Shown here piece after piece: positions 10,331 through 22,445 of a stretch of 64,000 bases of DNA. This DNA is from Fennellomyces sp. T-0311 (Eukaryota; Mucoromycota; Mucoromycetes; Mucorales; Lichtheimiaceae): assembly GCA_025266875.1 (NCBI GenBank), contig JALLLT010000004.1, forward strand, positions 620,001 through 684,000, read 5' to 3'. The notes beneath the pieces were generated by a model. It was not told the DNA's origin and did no database searches. It was given only the letters and a program-made list of their open reading frames with translations. Both the position numbers and the translations under genes were made by a program. Every line of letters begins with the position of its first letter. Position 1 is the stretch's first letter.

Positions 10331-11066
10331 TTTTTGGTCGACAACAAGTCACGCAGATCAGCTTCTAGAGCTGGCAAAAAGACGGCCTCTTCCTCAACTT
10401 CTGATGCGAACACAACGCCACAGAATGGTACCCTGACAGCCCTGTGATATGTTCAAAATACAATAATAAGCATCACCATTTAAGTACATCTGCATAAATC
10501 AAGCAACTTACCAACGATGTCCATACCAGTGATAATATCAATATTGTTAGTGATCGACATCAGGTTCGCATCGAAATCCCGTGCACGACGGTCCATCTGT
10601 TGGTTAGCATTCTCAAGAACCTGCTCTTGGAACGCGGTGGTTCGGCGTCGTTGTGCTGGCCGCTAGAACATACTTAAGCGCCCTGGCGTTTTTGTTCTGT
10701 TGAATTGTGATGTATTCATCTTCGACTCCAGCGCGCTTCAATTCAAGAGACGACAACTTGACCACCTTCTCGTTATCCCGACGATCTACAGTCGGTACCA
10801 AAATAATCAAGTTGATTTTTCTACCTGGTACGTATTTGCTTGCGTCGCCGAACTCTGCTTCGTTCACCGTGCGATCAAACTTTGTTACATCACTGCCCAG
10901 TTCTCTGCTTTATAAACCAGCCAATCGCATTAGAAAACAACGGACAAGGCACACTATCGTATAACGTTCAACCTACATGCTCAACTTGATGTTCTTCATT
11001 CCACTGAAGATAACTTCCAGTAATGAGGATAGTCGGCTTCAGATTTCGTCTCTCGTCAGTTGCCAT
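10331..11066 (-). pseudogene. Unrecognised multi-exon gene, right arm copy, damaged
   Basis: Minus-strand counterpart of 7693-8551. The 49-bp deletion between direct agcggcc repeats removes the acceptor of the short third intron and the first part of the helical exon, so normal splicing to the Arg-rich exon is lost. The final exon differs at several bases from the left copy and lacks its 16-bp insertion. Read in one frame it gives VPFCGVV and EADLRDLLST, probably nearer the ancestral form. The two arms therefore carry differently damaged copies of this gene. Confidence 0.4.
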
Positions 11067-11646
11067 GGTTAATTTCCATAATGCTATACAATGTGACATA
11101 AGAGACTGCTCATACCGTCGCCGTTGATGGATCCTTTCTGCTTTCCACTTACACTATTTAAACGACCTCGAGCAACTTGTACTCATCTGTTGTGTCATTG
11201 CCATAGTTGTTTGCAAGTAACAACGCCTTCTGCTGAACAACATTGATATGCAGCTCTGTGATACTTCGCTTTTTAAAAAACTACAGTAACGTCTGGCTGG
11301 AAAAAATGTATGCAAAGGTTGTTCACTTGCATCTCCATGGAATCACAACAATTCTACATGAACAAATAAACATTTGATAGCCCAGACGATTAGATGATTG
11401 TATCGTCTGGCTTTAAAAGCACTTGTCCTGTTATGCATGCTTGATGGCTAATAAAACAATCATCAGTTATTTCTTTTAAGATATTTTTCGGAAATTGGGT
11501 ACCATCATCTTCTTGAACAACCGCCACAGAATGGATAGCTGATGCTCATCGTAACGATATTTGCATCGAATGACCGCCTCTCTCCACAAAGATCAGAGGT
11601 CATTCGAGTGCGCTGCAGCAAACAGGCGGCACAGTCGATGTGCGCT

Positions 11647-12259
11647 TTATACCGACATTCTCTTCTTGAACATTAGGGCTTTGCCTTTGGCTGGCCAGAT
11701 GATTGCATTTTCTTCAACTAGCTCAGCCCTGAGACTGTTATAAACTGCAAAGGTACCAAACATTATCGGCACCGGCTTATGGCCAGTTTGGTTGACGACA
11801 GTGTCTGCGATATAATGCGTCCGTCCGGTGTGATGGTCTAAGTGACAGTACGGCTCATCAAGAAATACTTCCGGTTGGATAGGCAGCTCATTACGATTCA
11901 GATTGCTCACGCGTCTTTCCAGATATGTCTTCCTGTAATTGACGATGGCTTCGCTGTCACGAAGAATGTTTTGCCTTTTTTCGCATCCCATAATGAAGTT
12001 CAGCAAGCTTCAAATCCTTGATCCTCGAGGTGCATGCGGATACGCTTTGCTGCGGCTGGCTGACCGATCTTGGTTCATTCTACCATGAAATTTCGAATTT
12101 CATTGACATACGCATCCGAGAGTGCCTTCCTCAGGCGACTTGGCTTCTTACTTTCATCTGGCGAATTAATGTCATTAGAAAGAGTAATGATTCTTCCCGC
12201 CGCCGTGTCTCCAATACCAAAGGGGTCCTACAACACCTTGCGCGGGGAGTCGTCGATAT
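11647..12259 (-). pseudogene. Degenerate DDE transposase, IS630/Tc1-like (right arm)
   Basis: Exact mirror of 6500-7112, with the same FLDEPYCHL block and the same frame breaks. It adds no independent evidence of activity. The shared lesions show that the gene died before the arms were duplicated or homogenised. Confidence 0.55.
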
Positions 12260-12560
12260 TGATGTTTCCCAGTCTTATGTACTCACTTATGTATCGTTAA
12301 GCGATAAATGAAGTTAATTCATTTTTTGCAATGCGCGCTTGAGTGCATTTTTATTTGGGTGATGCCATTGTATGCAACGAAATGTAAGTCAAACAAAAGC
12401 GACGCGCGTCAGGAATACGAAAATCGCAGTCTTAGCGTATAAAAATGACATCACGAGGAAGCTCTCTTAATGAGCACTTTTTGCAACTAATATTTTGTAT
12501 ACATCTTTTCCGGTCGGTCTTTATCAACATATAAATTAGGAGGAATGATACCATATACGA

Positions 12561-12752
12561 TCAAGTGCTAACTATCTTGTTCATCTCCTCAAGTTTTGCA
12601 ATCACCGCCTTTGATTGGATATCCATATATCCACGGGTCACGCTTTGGACTTCTTCGACATACTTTTGTGGCACACGATTTAACAACATGTTCGAGTCCG
12701 GCTGCATGGTGTTGACAATTCCTGATAACGAGACAGGTGACGACTTGGCCAT
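12561..12752 (-). pseudogene. Short open frame downstream of repeat B
   Basis: Mirror of 6007-6198, identical in sequence. Unrecognised; described there. Confidence 0.25.
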
Positions 12753-12766
12753 AAGGTTTAGATAAC

Positions 12767-12846
12767 GAGCCGGCTCACCGTTGAATGACCCGAAGCGCAG
12801 CGAAGGGGATCATTCAGTCGAGCGTAGCGAGACAGGTGACGTGCTC
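12767..12846 (+). repeat. Dispersed 80-bp repeat, copy B
   Basis: Mirror of copy A in the left arm. It is preceded by a partial echo of its own 3' part (gagacaggtgac at about 12731), suggesting a nested or tandem insertion of the repeat. Confidence 0.8.
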
Positions 12847-12958
12847 ATTCCTGATTATGCGACACTATTATGGATGTGGCAGTTAATGTCAAGTAATATA
12901 GCTCCCTGGTTTACCACTTACTGCACGAACGAGCGATCTACCTTTGACATTTTCTTAT

Positions 12959-13519
12959 ATCTCTTTAGCTCTAATAAGCAGTACTTGTACATCGCGTCTT
13001 GTAGGCCTTGGCCAGTGTACTTAAGGATGATGGCTGTTCGTTGGCTCGAGCAGCTGGATGTTCCCATTGTAGAATGGCCCGCGCATTATGAACGCGTGAC
13101 GCTGGTCTTGATGATGCAAGAAGTTCGGGCGGTAGTGTTGCTGTTGCTTGAGTTAATACGGCTTTCTCTGCTAGAATCGCCTTGGCAGTTGACACAATAG
13201 AAGCTAGATAATACTGTAATGTGTTACAAGAAGCAATAATGAGCATCAACAGTTATATTGACTTGAAATAAAAAAACAAAAGCTTACCAACAATGCCTTT
13301 GGTGTAGCAGAAACAAGCGCGCACCATCAAAGGCACCGGTGTAGATGGCGCAGATGGTCATACAGCGCCAGACGTGTGAGCTTGTGTCCAAAGCGGTAGC
13401 CAGCTTGCGTTCAGCCAACGTTTGCGAGAGAATACTTGATCTTGTGTATGTGCTGGCAACGTCATTCTAGCTAAGAATCTAATTGACCCGAGAAGGGCTG
13501 ACGGACAAGGAATCCACAC
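12959..13519 (-). pseudogene. Remnant of unrecognised multi-exon gene (right arm)
   Basis: Mirror of 5240-5800 with the same apparent intron. No family recognised. Confidence 0.3.
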
Positions 13520-13904
13520 AATTGTGTTGCGTAATTTAGGAGAAGTCAGAATAAAAATGGTTACAATTGCTGAAAGAGATCGTTTGAGAGGGGTGGCGGA
13601 GGGTGAAAGAGTAGGTCTTGGTATTTCACCTCCACAGCATAAAGTTACTTTCTAATCTAACGCTTCTTCCAGTTCACTACGTATTCCACGTACTATTGTG
13701 CCTTCGTTGTTTTGTGTATCGATGGAGGCTTCACAACCGCTGGTTACGGACGTAACTCTTTATCTTTCAAGTCTCAAGCACGATTATCACCATGGGAAAA
13801 TTTCGTGCAAAAAAACGCGCTTTTTGAACATATCTTGGACGCGTCTGATATCAATTAAACTTTAGATTTCTCTACTTTTCGATCTCCTTTACCACGTCAC
13901 CTAA

Positions 13905-15895
13905 AAGCTTTAAGTACCGATACGACTTCTGCAAGGACGAGTTCAATAACGCGACTACATTGAGAACCCAGCATTTGCAACAATGCTGGTGAAGAAATGG
14001 CCCGGCTTATTTACGAGAGAATCGACGCTGTAGTTCCTGGGTTAGACAATCTAATGTACGTTGGTCGTCTTATACGTCCTTTTACAGAAACATTGAAATT
14101 CCAAATAGGAGCCAACGTCCGAGGCGATGGAAACTGATGAGGACGAGTTCGTTTCCCCGTATTCCAATGACTGTCATCAGGACTTTGACGACTACGATGG
14201 TATGGAATGGAATCCCTGGCCACACAACCCTGGTATCACTGAACAAGATCAGGTCCAGGTCGACACTATGGATCACGCGAACGAAAGCGGTGTTGCAGAA
14301 GGAAACGGCAACGAACACGACAGCGACGACGAGTTTATGTATCTGGAAGACAAGGAAGAGGTGTTCTCAGGCATGGAATCCGAGATTGAAGAGTACGACG
14401 ATACGCCTGAAGTACCAGTCGATCCATCGCCACCGAATAACCCAAATCTGCCTCCAACATTCGACTTCTCGCACGTGTAAGTAGGGAGTGAAACTCAGCA
14501 TTGATTTGCACCAGCTTGCTTTGGAGCACAAGGTTCCACGACGGTTCATGGAAAAGATGACCGACCTTATCAACGAGTATATCTGTGGCCACCTCCCACT
14601 GCTACCCAGTAACTACAAGGCATAAGATCGACTTTTAAAGCGGTACCCGATCCAGCCTGAGGCTCGCAACATGTGCCGCACTGGTTGTGTCTTGTTCTCC
14701 AGAGAGCACAACAAACCTGACGAAATATGCGAACATTGCAAGGAGGATCGATACACGGATAAATCTCTTCTGAAGCCATACCAGCAGATGAAGTATTTAT
14801 TCTTGGCGAAGCAACTAGCACTCGCTTTGAACGACAAAGAAGCAAGGCAATACTTGACGCCCAGTGCATCGAATGGTGAAGGTGCAAAAACGGGTATTTT
14901 TGATGGTGAGAGCTTCAAACGACTGAAGCAGTATGGGCGCGTTGATGACAGAACAATCCACCTGGATATGTATACGGATGGCTTCAACCCGTTCAAAAAC
15001 GCTGGAAGATCGATGACAACTGTTCACTTCATCATTTTCAATCTTCCACCGTCCATCCGCTACGAAAACAAATATATGCTTCAAGCATGTGTCATCATAC
15101 CTAGTCGCAAACAACCAAAAGATCTATACAGCTTTCTATCACCGACTCTGGAAGCGCTTACAGTACTAGGCACGGATGGAATGTCAGTCAAAACAGAGGA
15201 CAACCAGCAGATTGACTTTAAGGCAGTGCTTCTATTCGCAGGTGGCGACATACCAGCATTGGCCAAGATCTGTGGACACAGAGGACATATGGCGCGCTAT
15301 GGCTGTCGATTCTGCCAAATTTATGGCGAAAGGAAAGAGAAACGAATGGTATCCTTGCCTCCACCGAACGGTGCTCCTATGCCTTCTATACGCAAAAACC
15401 AAAGTTACCTTCCAACTGGACCAGCATATGATGATCCGAGTCAAGATGAAAATATTAGAGAACATTTAAAAACCGTTAAAGAGTATAAAAAAGACACAAT
15501 AAGCAATGTTTTTAACAAAGCAACGCTTTTTGCGTCTTTTTTATTTTCTAATAGTTTTTAAATGTTCTCTAATATTCTCATTTGAGAATTTTGATAAAAA
15601 AGGAAGAATAAAACTTTCAACCCTTTTTGGCGAAGATGAGTCTGGAGAGGAAGGATCTGACACGGACGAGTCGAGTGACAATGGTTCGCCAATGGAGGAT
15701 ATACGTGCAGACGAAAGTACAGTAACCGAACTTAAGGATATGCGAGGATCTCTTTTGGCAACCTTGCCAACATTTCATGGCCCATTCTTCTATCCGATAG
15801 ATTCGATGCATTTACTTGGTCCAGGCATCGGAAAGCAGTTTTACAAGCTTTTGAAAGGAGTATTCGGGAAGTCGAACAATCCATATTTATGTTAA
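13905..15895 (+). pseudogene. Tnp2-like (CACTA/Plavaka) transposase pseudogene, right arm
   Basis: Order on the plus strand: a zinc-finger-like exon (C-K-D-E-F...HLQQC, about 13922-13987), an acidic linker (14127-14480), and a short conserved block with a stop (taa near 14624). The core follows (14671-15447), with CEHCKEDRY, YTDGFNPF, GGDIPALAKICGHRGH and GCRFC. Then come the 132-bp MITE and a C-terminal piece (15640-15895) with TFHGPFFYPIDSMHLLGPGI, ending abruptly after NNPYL. The catalytic Asp-containing motifs are intact, but stop, MITE and truncation make it inactive. All lesions are shared with the left arm. Confidence 0.8.
15448..15579. mobile_element. 132-bp hairpin MITE inside Tnp2 (right arm)
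   Basis: Same element and same insertion point as 3180-3311. It shifts the transposase frame, so the downstream piece lies in another frame. Its presence in both arms dates it before the inverted duplication, or before conversion between the arms. Confidence 0.75.
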
Positions 15896-15913
15896 AGTGC
15901 CAAGGTTTTTTCT

Positions 15914-16425
15914 GTGCGCAAGGTGACCCCTTTTGTGTCTGTTGAAATCTTTGGGTGTGTCACAGCTGAAGACATTCTTGCCATTTCACAAGTAGCAGTG
16001 CTTTCGAGAGCAAGAAAAACCAGATCGGGTATCAGGGCAGTTGGACGAGCGCAAAACAAACGTAGGGGATTTTGTGGCACAAGCAATCATTTTGTTTATT
16101 TCATCAGGGAGCGTATCAAGATGATGGCTGATGGTAATTATCCAAACATGACTTTCGTAATTCCAGACGCCGAGCTGCACCGTATGAGGAGGTCAAACAA
16201 CTAATAGTGAAAGGGAAACACCACAATATCTGTATTCCCCAGAACGTGGAATCCTTGAATCCCGTCAAGCCTTTGTGGAATCTTGTGAAGGGCAAGGTGA
16301 GAGTTACAGCACTCTCTGAAGAAGATACCTTGGATGTCCTTGTACGGGAAGTGGTAAAGAAAGTTTCAGACGATCAATGCAAGGAATGGATACTACAGTC
16401 GAGAAGATGCTTGCTAGAATATTAG
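15914..16425 (+). pseudogene. Tc1/mariner-like transposase remnant (right arm)
   Basis: Mirror of 2334-2845: two abutting frames with GNYPNMTFVIPDAELHR and ESLNPVKPLWNLVKGKVR. A candidate end of this element lies near 16700, where the right arm reads ccagtgtgata and a reverse-complement CACACTGGACAACAG end adjoins a TA, as expected for Tc1/mariner. The other end is not clear. Confidence 0.65.
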
Positions 16426-16830
16426 CTGCTTTTTCAGTTTTAAATACATTTTCCACTTTAAACTTATGACTTGTAGTATTTAATTTTTTAAATACTTGAA
16501 TGCGCTCCTAAGGATATGATGATGGTTATTGTCTAGTGCAATCAAAAGTACATGAAGATTGTCCATCTTCCTGGCATGAGGCTTTCCATTGAACCCACCT
16601 AACTCTTTCCAAAAAGTAGTTCCATGAGTGACACTGAAAAGTGTTCAAGAAGGACGTAAAGAAGTGTTCAAAGGCTCCCCCAAACTGTTGTCCAGTGTGA
16701 TACTATAGATATTTCCAACGTAGTACAGAAAGCGTCCACAACGATTCATAAAGTAGTTCGACAACGGTTATTTTTAAAGTTTCACAATCTTGCCTAAAAA
16801 ATTCCGGTGGCAAACGGGAAATACTGTATG

Positions 16831-16952
16831 CATGGTTGGATGTCTTGTACAACTATCGAGGGATGATATGCAATTTTCATTAAGGGCTTATAACCCTTGA
16901 GAGAAAAAGCTGCGCATATTGAGATAGCGCTTTCTCCATACACACACTCCTG

Positions 16953-16991
<39 letters not shown>

Positions 16992-17789
16992 TAGATCAGC
17001 AACGATTCCCCTCCTAATATAATAAAAAAGAGAGAACGAAGGGGGATGGAGCGGGGGACTGATTATTGGAACAGGTAACATTTGTTTTCCTCGTGCAGGT
17101 TTCCCGCTCTCTCTCTATAGAGGGACGAATAGGAGATACGTGTTACTTCAGTATAACATGTGAAAAAAAGTCAAGCAAAAGCTCCCTTTTGAAACTCGTT
17201 CATAAGCCATTGTTATACTCTCCCTGCAGGTTGACAGAAGATCTTGTGCATGGCATGGCCACGCGACGCCAAGTGGTTTTTTGTCAATTGCGTTTGATAG
17301 TTAATAACCTGCACAGTACACAATTTTGGGAGGTAACACAGTAAACTTTTGGGCGCACTTTGCGAACTTTTTTCGGTAGTAAACCTGCTAGCTCTTTACT
17401 CCCTGTCTCTTCTTCCTCTTTACTTTTTATCTTTTTTTTTTATTTCCTTTCATTCCCAATCTCACCTTTCTTGCAATTTATCCATTCGTTCTTTTTCCCC
17501 ACAAAGTTTCAAAGAAAGGTTTTCTGCTCCGACATTTTTTGTAAAAAAAAAAACCCATCCATTTGATTGACACATCCATTCCATCCAACACACATACACA
17601 CACAAAACCCCCTCTTCCCTCCCTTTATTCGGCTTGAACGTCTCCCGCGCTTTTCACGTCATTCGGCTCATTCAACCATTCCCGCACCATCTTGTTCCAA
17701 AATAATCGTGTAAGCCTTTTTCATCGTCCTTTTTTCACTAGCCACTTACAGACCACACGCAGAAAAAAGAAAAAAAAAAGATATCCAGA
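16831..17789. promoter_or_regulatory. Upstream region of the CYRI gene with (GA)n tract
   Basis: Between the palindrome edge and the CYRI ATG there is no convincing gene. The stretch holds a (GA)n microsatellite (about 16956-16989) and long C/T-rich runs from about 17380 to 17790, typical of fungal promoter and 5' UTR sequence. A short open frame at 17066-17344 shows no recognisable features. Confidence 0.45.
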
Positions 17790-19082
17790 ATGGGACAAAT
17801 ACTCTCCAGCTTCAGCATTCGAGGTGGCGACGCGATAGTGCCTGACCTTGGCTTCGATATCGAAAGTCAGTACATATTTAAGCTAATCAAGGAAAAAATT
17901 CATTAAACGCGCGCGAAAAAGTTAGATGCCAAACCGTCGCCAGAAGAATCGGAGCTGTACAACCAGCTGGCTGCCTTGCTCGTGCAGCCCGCACCTACCT
18001 TACTCGGTTCACTAAAGCAGTATCGCCCCGCATCCGACCTAATACGTGACGCCATCGCCTCTCCTACCCCAGATAACGAGGATAAGGCTTGGGATGCCGT
18101 CCTACCTACCGTCGATATGCTGCGTGATTTCTACGAGTATGCGTCGGAGATTGGTACGTGTTCCTTTAAAAGGCACTGGCTTTCGAGGTGTCTCCCGCTA
18201 ACACAAGTGCAGAGGAAAATATTCCACGTCTCTTGGGCGTGCTGTGCCAAGGCGATGTCACCAAAAACTTGGAACGACATCAAGGTCTAACACGGTTGTT
18301 TGCCGATATACTTGACTTTGTATTCGAGTTTGATCATTTGAAGGTGCAAACGCAATGGAACTTGCATATTTTTTAAAAGTGCTAAAACCGCATACGTGCT
18401 AGATGCGTAACCCAACGCTGCAGAACGATTTCTCATATTATCGCCGCATGTTGCAACGGGGTCGTTATGGACGGTCCACGGATGAAAACGTATCGGACTT
18501 ACGAAATGCCATGCTCGAAGATGATCAGGCTAACCGGATATCACTGTTCATCGCCTATCCCACGCCCATGCTGAAACGATTGATCGACACATCTACGGAA
18601 TTCGTAACAAAGAACCGGTTACAGAAAAGCGTGAGCGACTGTCTGGCGGTTCTGTGGTCTACGTGTTTTCATACTGTCAATAAGAAAGGGTGCGTTGAAA
18701 GCATGCAGGGAGAGTTGGGATTGCTGATCTTTTTTTTCATTCCAGGGCTCTCAAATCACAACAACTACCCGAAGGCTCAACGTTTTTCCTCAAAGTCATG
18801 GTGGTGTCCATCATACTGTACGACCACATTGACTCGCATGGTGCATTCACCAAAAACTCACCCATCAATGTAAGTTTTAAACAAGAAGGTCAAGTCACAG
18901 GGCTTATTTATAGAAATATACGGAAATAGATCAAGCATTCTGTAAAAATAATCCAAAACGTGCACGTTCCTTCCACCGATGAATCTAGCACCTCTAACCT
19001 CATGTCGGCTCTACGTTACAATTCAAAGCACCTCAACGACGACTCAACCCCAAAAGGAATCAAGAATGTCATGGCAGCCTAA
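17790..19082 (+). CDS. CYRI/FAM49 homologue (DUF1394), Rac1-interacting protein
   Basis: Six exons can be joined: 17790-17865, 17926-18153, 18213-18343, 18403-18689, 18746-18869 and 18930-19082. They give 332 residues, close to the roughly 320 of animal CYRI proteins. Conserved blocks include an N-terminal MGQILS (glycine 2 is a likely myristoylation site), ENAKPSPEES, NPTLQNDFSYYRR, a block around PTPMLKRL, and the C-terminal ALRYNSKHLNDDSTPKGIK. In animals CYRI binds active Rac1 through the DUF1394 fold and restrains SCAR/WAVE-driven actin branching. A similar membrane-associated role here is inference. All introns are GT-AG and 56-60 bp long. The promoter is pyrimidine-rich. Confidence 0.92.
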
Positions 19083-19394
19083 AAAACAACCTCTTCTCAA
19101 CCGTTACTCTTTACTTAGTTACCGCATCCCTCCCCTCTTTCTTCCTTCCTTCCCTCTCTCTCTCTCTCTCTTTTTAATTATAACAAACAAAAGAAAACAA
19201 ATCACGTGTAGAATAAACGCTTACTTAATGCCGATCCTATTAAACTTGCAGCAAGCTGGTTGACTTTGTAATATTTGTTTTTTACAAACGCTTATTCTGC
19301 GAGGAGTGAAACCGGGATATTAATGCAACACTATTTTTTTTTATTATATCTTTTCTATCTCTTGTTTTGTTGTTATTGTTTTTTGTCTCTATAT

Positions 19395-20682
19395 ATGCCT
19401 GGGAAGGAGATGGATCCATATCATGACAGGTAGATTCTATTTATTTTTCAAAAAAGGGGGAGTAACCGAGTATCTGGATCTGTAGCATCAATGAGGTCAC
19501 CCCCATCCCTGTGGATACCAAGAAGGAAAAGCCGCCAGTGGGAAGTCATTCCTCGGCAACTTCAAGCACATGTGCAAGTAGCAATGGTCCAGATATGCTA
19601 ATGGATGATGATCGAGAAAAGTATTTGGCACAACAACCTTATTTACGATCATTCGGACGACCCGAAGTACGTCGCGAACCACGTCGAATCTTTGGCTGGA
19701 CATTGGCACGCTGGCTGCTATTACTGTCCAATATATTGGTAAGTGTTGCATCCCTGTTATACCATCCGACATGACTAAAGCACTCTCCATTTAGCTGCTT
19801 TTATATGGAATGTTTTTCGTTCTTGGATCAATTATAACTTATGGCAAAGGTAAAAAAAAATCATTGACCTGAAGATTCTCCCGGTCTGAACGTGGCACTA
19901 TTAGGATACCAGCGAGCAATTGTGATTTCGATTGCCAATAGTGATATCCTAGCAGTGACATTCACTGCATCCTTGCTTGCCGTATTGACCTCAATTGTTG
20001 GTCTAGTTGGAGTTGTACGAAAAGATCGACGAATACTTGGCATATACTGCTTACTGCTTTGGCCATGCTTTGCACTCCTATCAGCCGTTGGATACTTATC
20101 TTACAAGGGTGACGTTTGGAACCTTAGGGCAAAACTTGGCATGCAGTGGCGATATCATTTTTCCCCAGATGATCGTATTGCACTCCAAGACAATGTAAGG
20201 AGCTTTTGATAATAGAGTTTTTTTTTAAAAAAAAATAGGGAGGAGAGGGCTTTATTTTTTACTCACTATCTATTTTATTTTAGCTTCATTGCTGTGGATT
20301 TGATAATCCTCAAGATCATGCAGCTTATTTTGCTCGATGCTGGCCAGAGTCTCTTTTACCTGGATGTGATTACAAGTTTTACTTGTTTGAACACTACTTT
20401 CTTTTGAAAACGTATACGGTGACGTTTTCTCTGATTCCAGTGCACATCCTGATCATCGTCGTATCACTATTGTGTTCCAACCATGTGGACCATTTGTTCG
20501 GTAGTCGGCCCCGACCGCCGATTGCTTATTTGGGTCGTTTCCACGATTGGCGTGATTGGGAGCGGGAACAGAACAAGTTGAAGGAGGAAAAGACATCTCC
20601 ACCAGAACCTACTGTGACGCGAGCAAGAACAACGGGCACTGACCATTCCATCACACCACGCCATTCGTATGAAAAAAATTGA
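19395..20682 (+). CDS. Tetraspanin (fungal Tsp2/Tsp3-like)
   Basis: Exons 19395-19429, 19486-19738, 19795-19849, 19905-20194 and 20284-20682 give 343 residues. There is a cytoplasmic N-tail rich in Ser, then TM1 (WLLLLSNILLLLYGMFFVLG), TM2 (about FTASLLAVLTSIVGLVGVV), TM3 (GIYCLLLWPCFALLSAVGYL) and a large extracellular loop with the diagnostic HCCG motif and further Cys (RCW, GCDYK). TM4 (FSLIPVHILIIVVSLLC) and a long charged C-tail follow. The acceptor at 19903-19904 was preferred over a nearer AG because the latter would leave only a 25-bp intron. Tetraspanins organise membrane microdomains; a specific role cannot be read from sequence. Confidence 0.85.
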
Positions 20683-22445
20683 TGCTTATTCTTTTTTTTT
20701 TCAAAACAAACAAATATATAAATAAAATTGCTGTGTGTCATGTATTTATTTATTTATTTTCTGCCATATACATACTCTCCTTTTAGTAAGGGAAAAATAA
20801 AAGAACAATAGGAAAGGGAGAGAAAAGTGAGAAAGTGATGGAGACGGCGTATAAGAAATTGGTTCTAACTCCTTGCCCTCTGAGCGAGAGAGTATTCGGC
20901 AAAACTCAAAAGACAGACCAGGACATAGCTTATAATAGTTATTCGATGATACAGAGCGTCTGGGCACAGAATAAACTTTCCTGTGTACTTGACTAGCCAG
21001 CTAGGAACAGCTTGCTCTGTGTGCTTTCTGGTATGACTGTGTAGGACACATGAACAACTGCCATTTGGGTATAGAAAAGATCCTTTTCTCTAGCGGCTGG
21101 ACGGGCTTTTGCACATATAGGAGAATCGATCAAGGGAGACGAATGGGTCGAATGTACGCCCTCTCGTACCAGATGTATTTTTTATATATTACGTATGGTG
21201 TAAAATGTGATTGTGACCATAGACTGGCTCTTGGCAGTATGTATTGTACACACCATGTAGGAAAGACAAACCCTTCGAAAACCATTGGCTGCTCAGGTCC
21301 AACCAATCTCCCAACAGCGGCATTATACCCAAGCCAATGGTGAATTGGGCATACGCGAACTCCTCGGAACGCAGCAAAAGCAATGTTCGCTTTTCGATTG
21401 CCCTACATTACCCACACAGCGCAGGCAAAAGGGTGTTTGAACGATAATAAAATCATTACATGGAGCTGGCGATACAAGAGCTAATCAGCGACACAAGTGC
21501 TTGGTTCGACTCTCTAAAGATGTTCACGTCTTTGGAAAGAAGACATTTCACTTGAACTCTGCAGACCATAAAAATGCGCGTATATCAAGATACTTTCGGC
21601 GGTGTGTCTTTCATATCAGTGGAGAAGCCAAGGACACACGACTGAAACAGAAGGAAAAAAAATTGGCTGCTGCTGCTCTTTGGAAAGTAAAACAAGCGCG
21701 CCAAGATTTTCTCTTTTTCTCTGGTAGCTCACCGAATCGCGGGTATTCTTTGTAAGCACCTGACTCGATGTTTGTGGGCCAGACTCTGCCATTGCTGTAC
21801 CGGTGGCAGGGGTGGAGAGGCGTGGTGCGCAGGGCATGTCCCGCGTAAAGAGACTGAAGTCCAGACATGGAATAGCTCATAGTGCACATCGTTTTCAAGC
21901 ACAGCGCCTCAATTTAGGAAAGCTATTGTTTTGCAAGCGGTTTTTGCTAGAAAAACCATAATTTTTTTTCTTCCAGGTGGTATGTTTGTTATATATGCAT
22001 ATGCACTCTGCCGTCTAGCTGTCAAACGTAAAGGACTTTCAGGATGAACGCGTCGCCAACAAGGGAAAAAAGCCTATTACAGTATTTTTTTTCTCCGAAG
22101 TAAGAGTGTTTGAGGGCTCCCCGTTTTGACTTTATATATTTTTCTTCTTTCTCTCTTTCTCTCTCTCTTTTTTAACTACTTTTCACCTCCTTGCCTTTTT
22201 TTTTGTTGGTACGTTTCCAAACGCTTTCTTTTATTACCAATGAAAACATCTTGTCATGGCAACAAAATGCTTGATGATCGCAATGTCATTTTTTTTAATG
22301 TGGTGCAAGCTAACAATAACCCGCAAATCTTTTATATATATATTTTTTGTCTCGGTCGAATCTTGGTTACGCATCTTGCTGTTTCGACAACAATTATTGG
22401 ATTTTGTCATTTTCAAACCTGTGCAGATCGAAAGGGGAGTTTAAC
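20683..22445. other. Intergenic; no supported gene
   Basis: AT-rich 3' end of the tetraspanin transcript, then mixed sequence without conserved coding blocks. Short open frames near 21050-21450 and 21501-21755 have no recognisable domain. From about 22130 the sequence becomes C/T-rich, consistent with the promoter and 5' UTR of the downstream Ras gene, which may have a 5' UTR intron ending at gtgcag (about 22428). Confidence 0.4.

Larger units (their letters stand above)
10331..16830. repeat. Right arm of giant inverted repeat
   Basis: Reverse complement of the left arm. It lacks the LINE insertion, lacks 49 bp between two agcggcc repeats (left 8095-8150) and lacks the 16-bp insertion. It has gttgtcg where the left has gtcg. 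Over the centre, no protein-level difference exists between the arms. The arm ends at 16830, about 960 bp upstream of the CYRI start codon, so the palindrome abuts a conserved gene region. Confidence 0.95.

Noticed and set aside
12781..13200. 139-codon frame starting in the dispersed repeat
   Set aside because: It reads through a repeat also present elsewhere in non-coding contexts (VERSETG peptide) and then antisense to more protein-like exons on the other strand.
14127..14484. Acidic reading frame as an independent gene
   Set aside because: Position and composition match the acidic linker between the zinc-finger exon and core of the Tnp2 transposase, as in the intact copy at 59216-59600.
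1079..16830. Palindrome as a pure assembly artefact
   Set aside because: The arms differ by a LINE insertion with a proper target duplication, a 49-bp deletion between short repeats and edge substitutions, and the spacer is unique. These are biological differences. Long reads would still be worth checking.
19850..19874. 25-bp intron in the tetraspanin gene
   Set aside because: Too short for spliceosomal removal. A 55-bp alternative ending at 19904 keeps frame and has a branch-site-like tctgaac.
21050..21755. Possible genes between tetraspanin and Ras
   Set aside because: Frames are short, overlap in conflicting directions and contain no conserved block.
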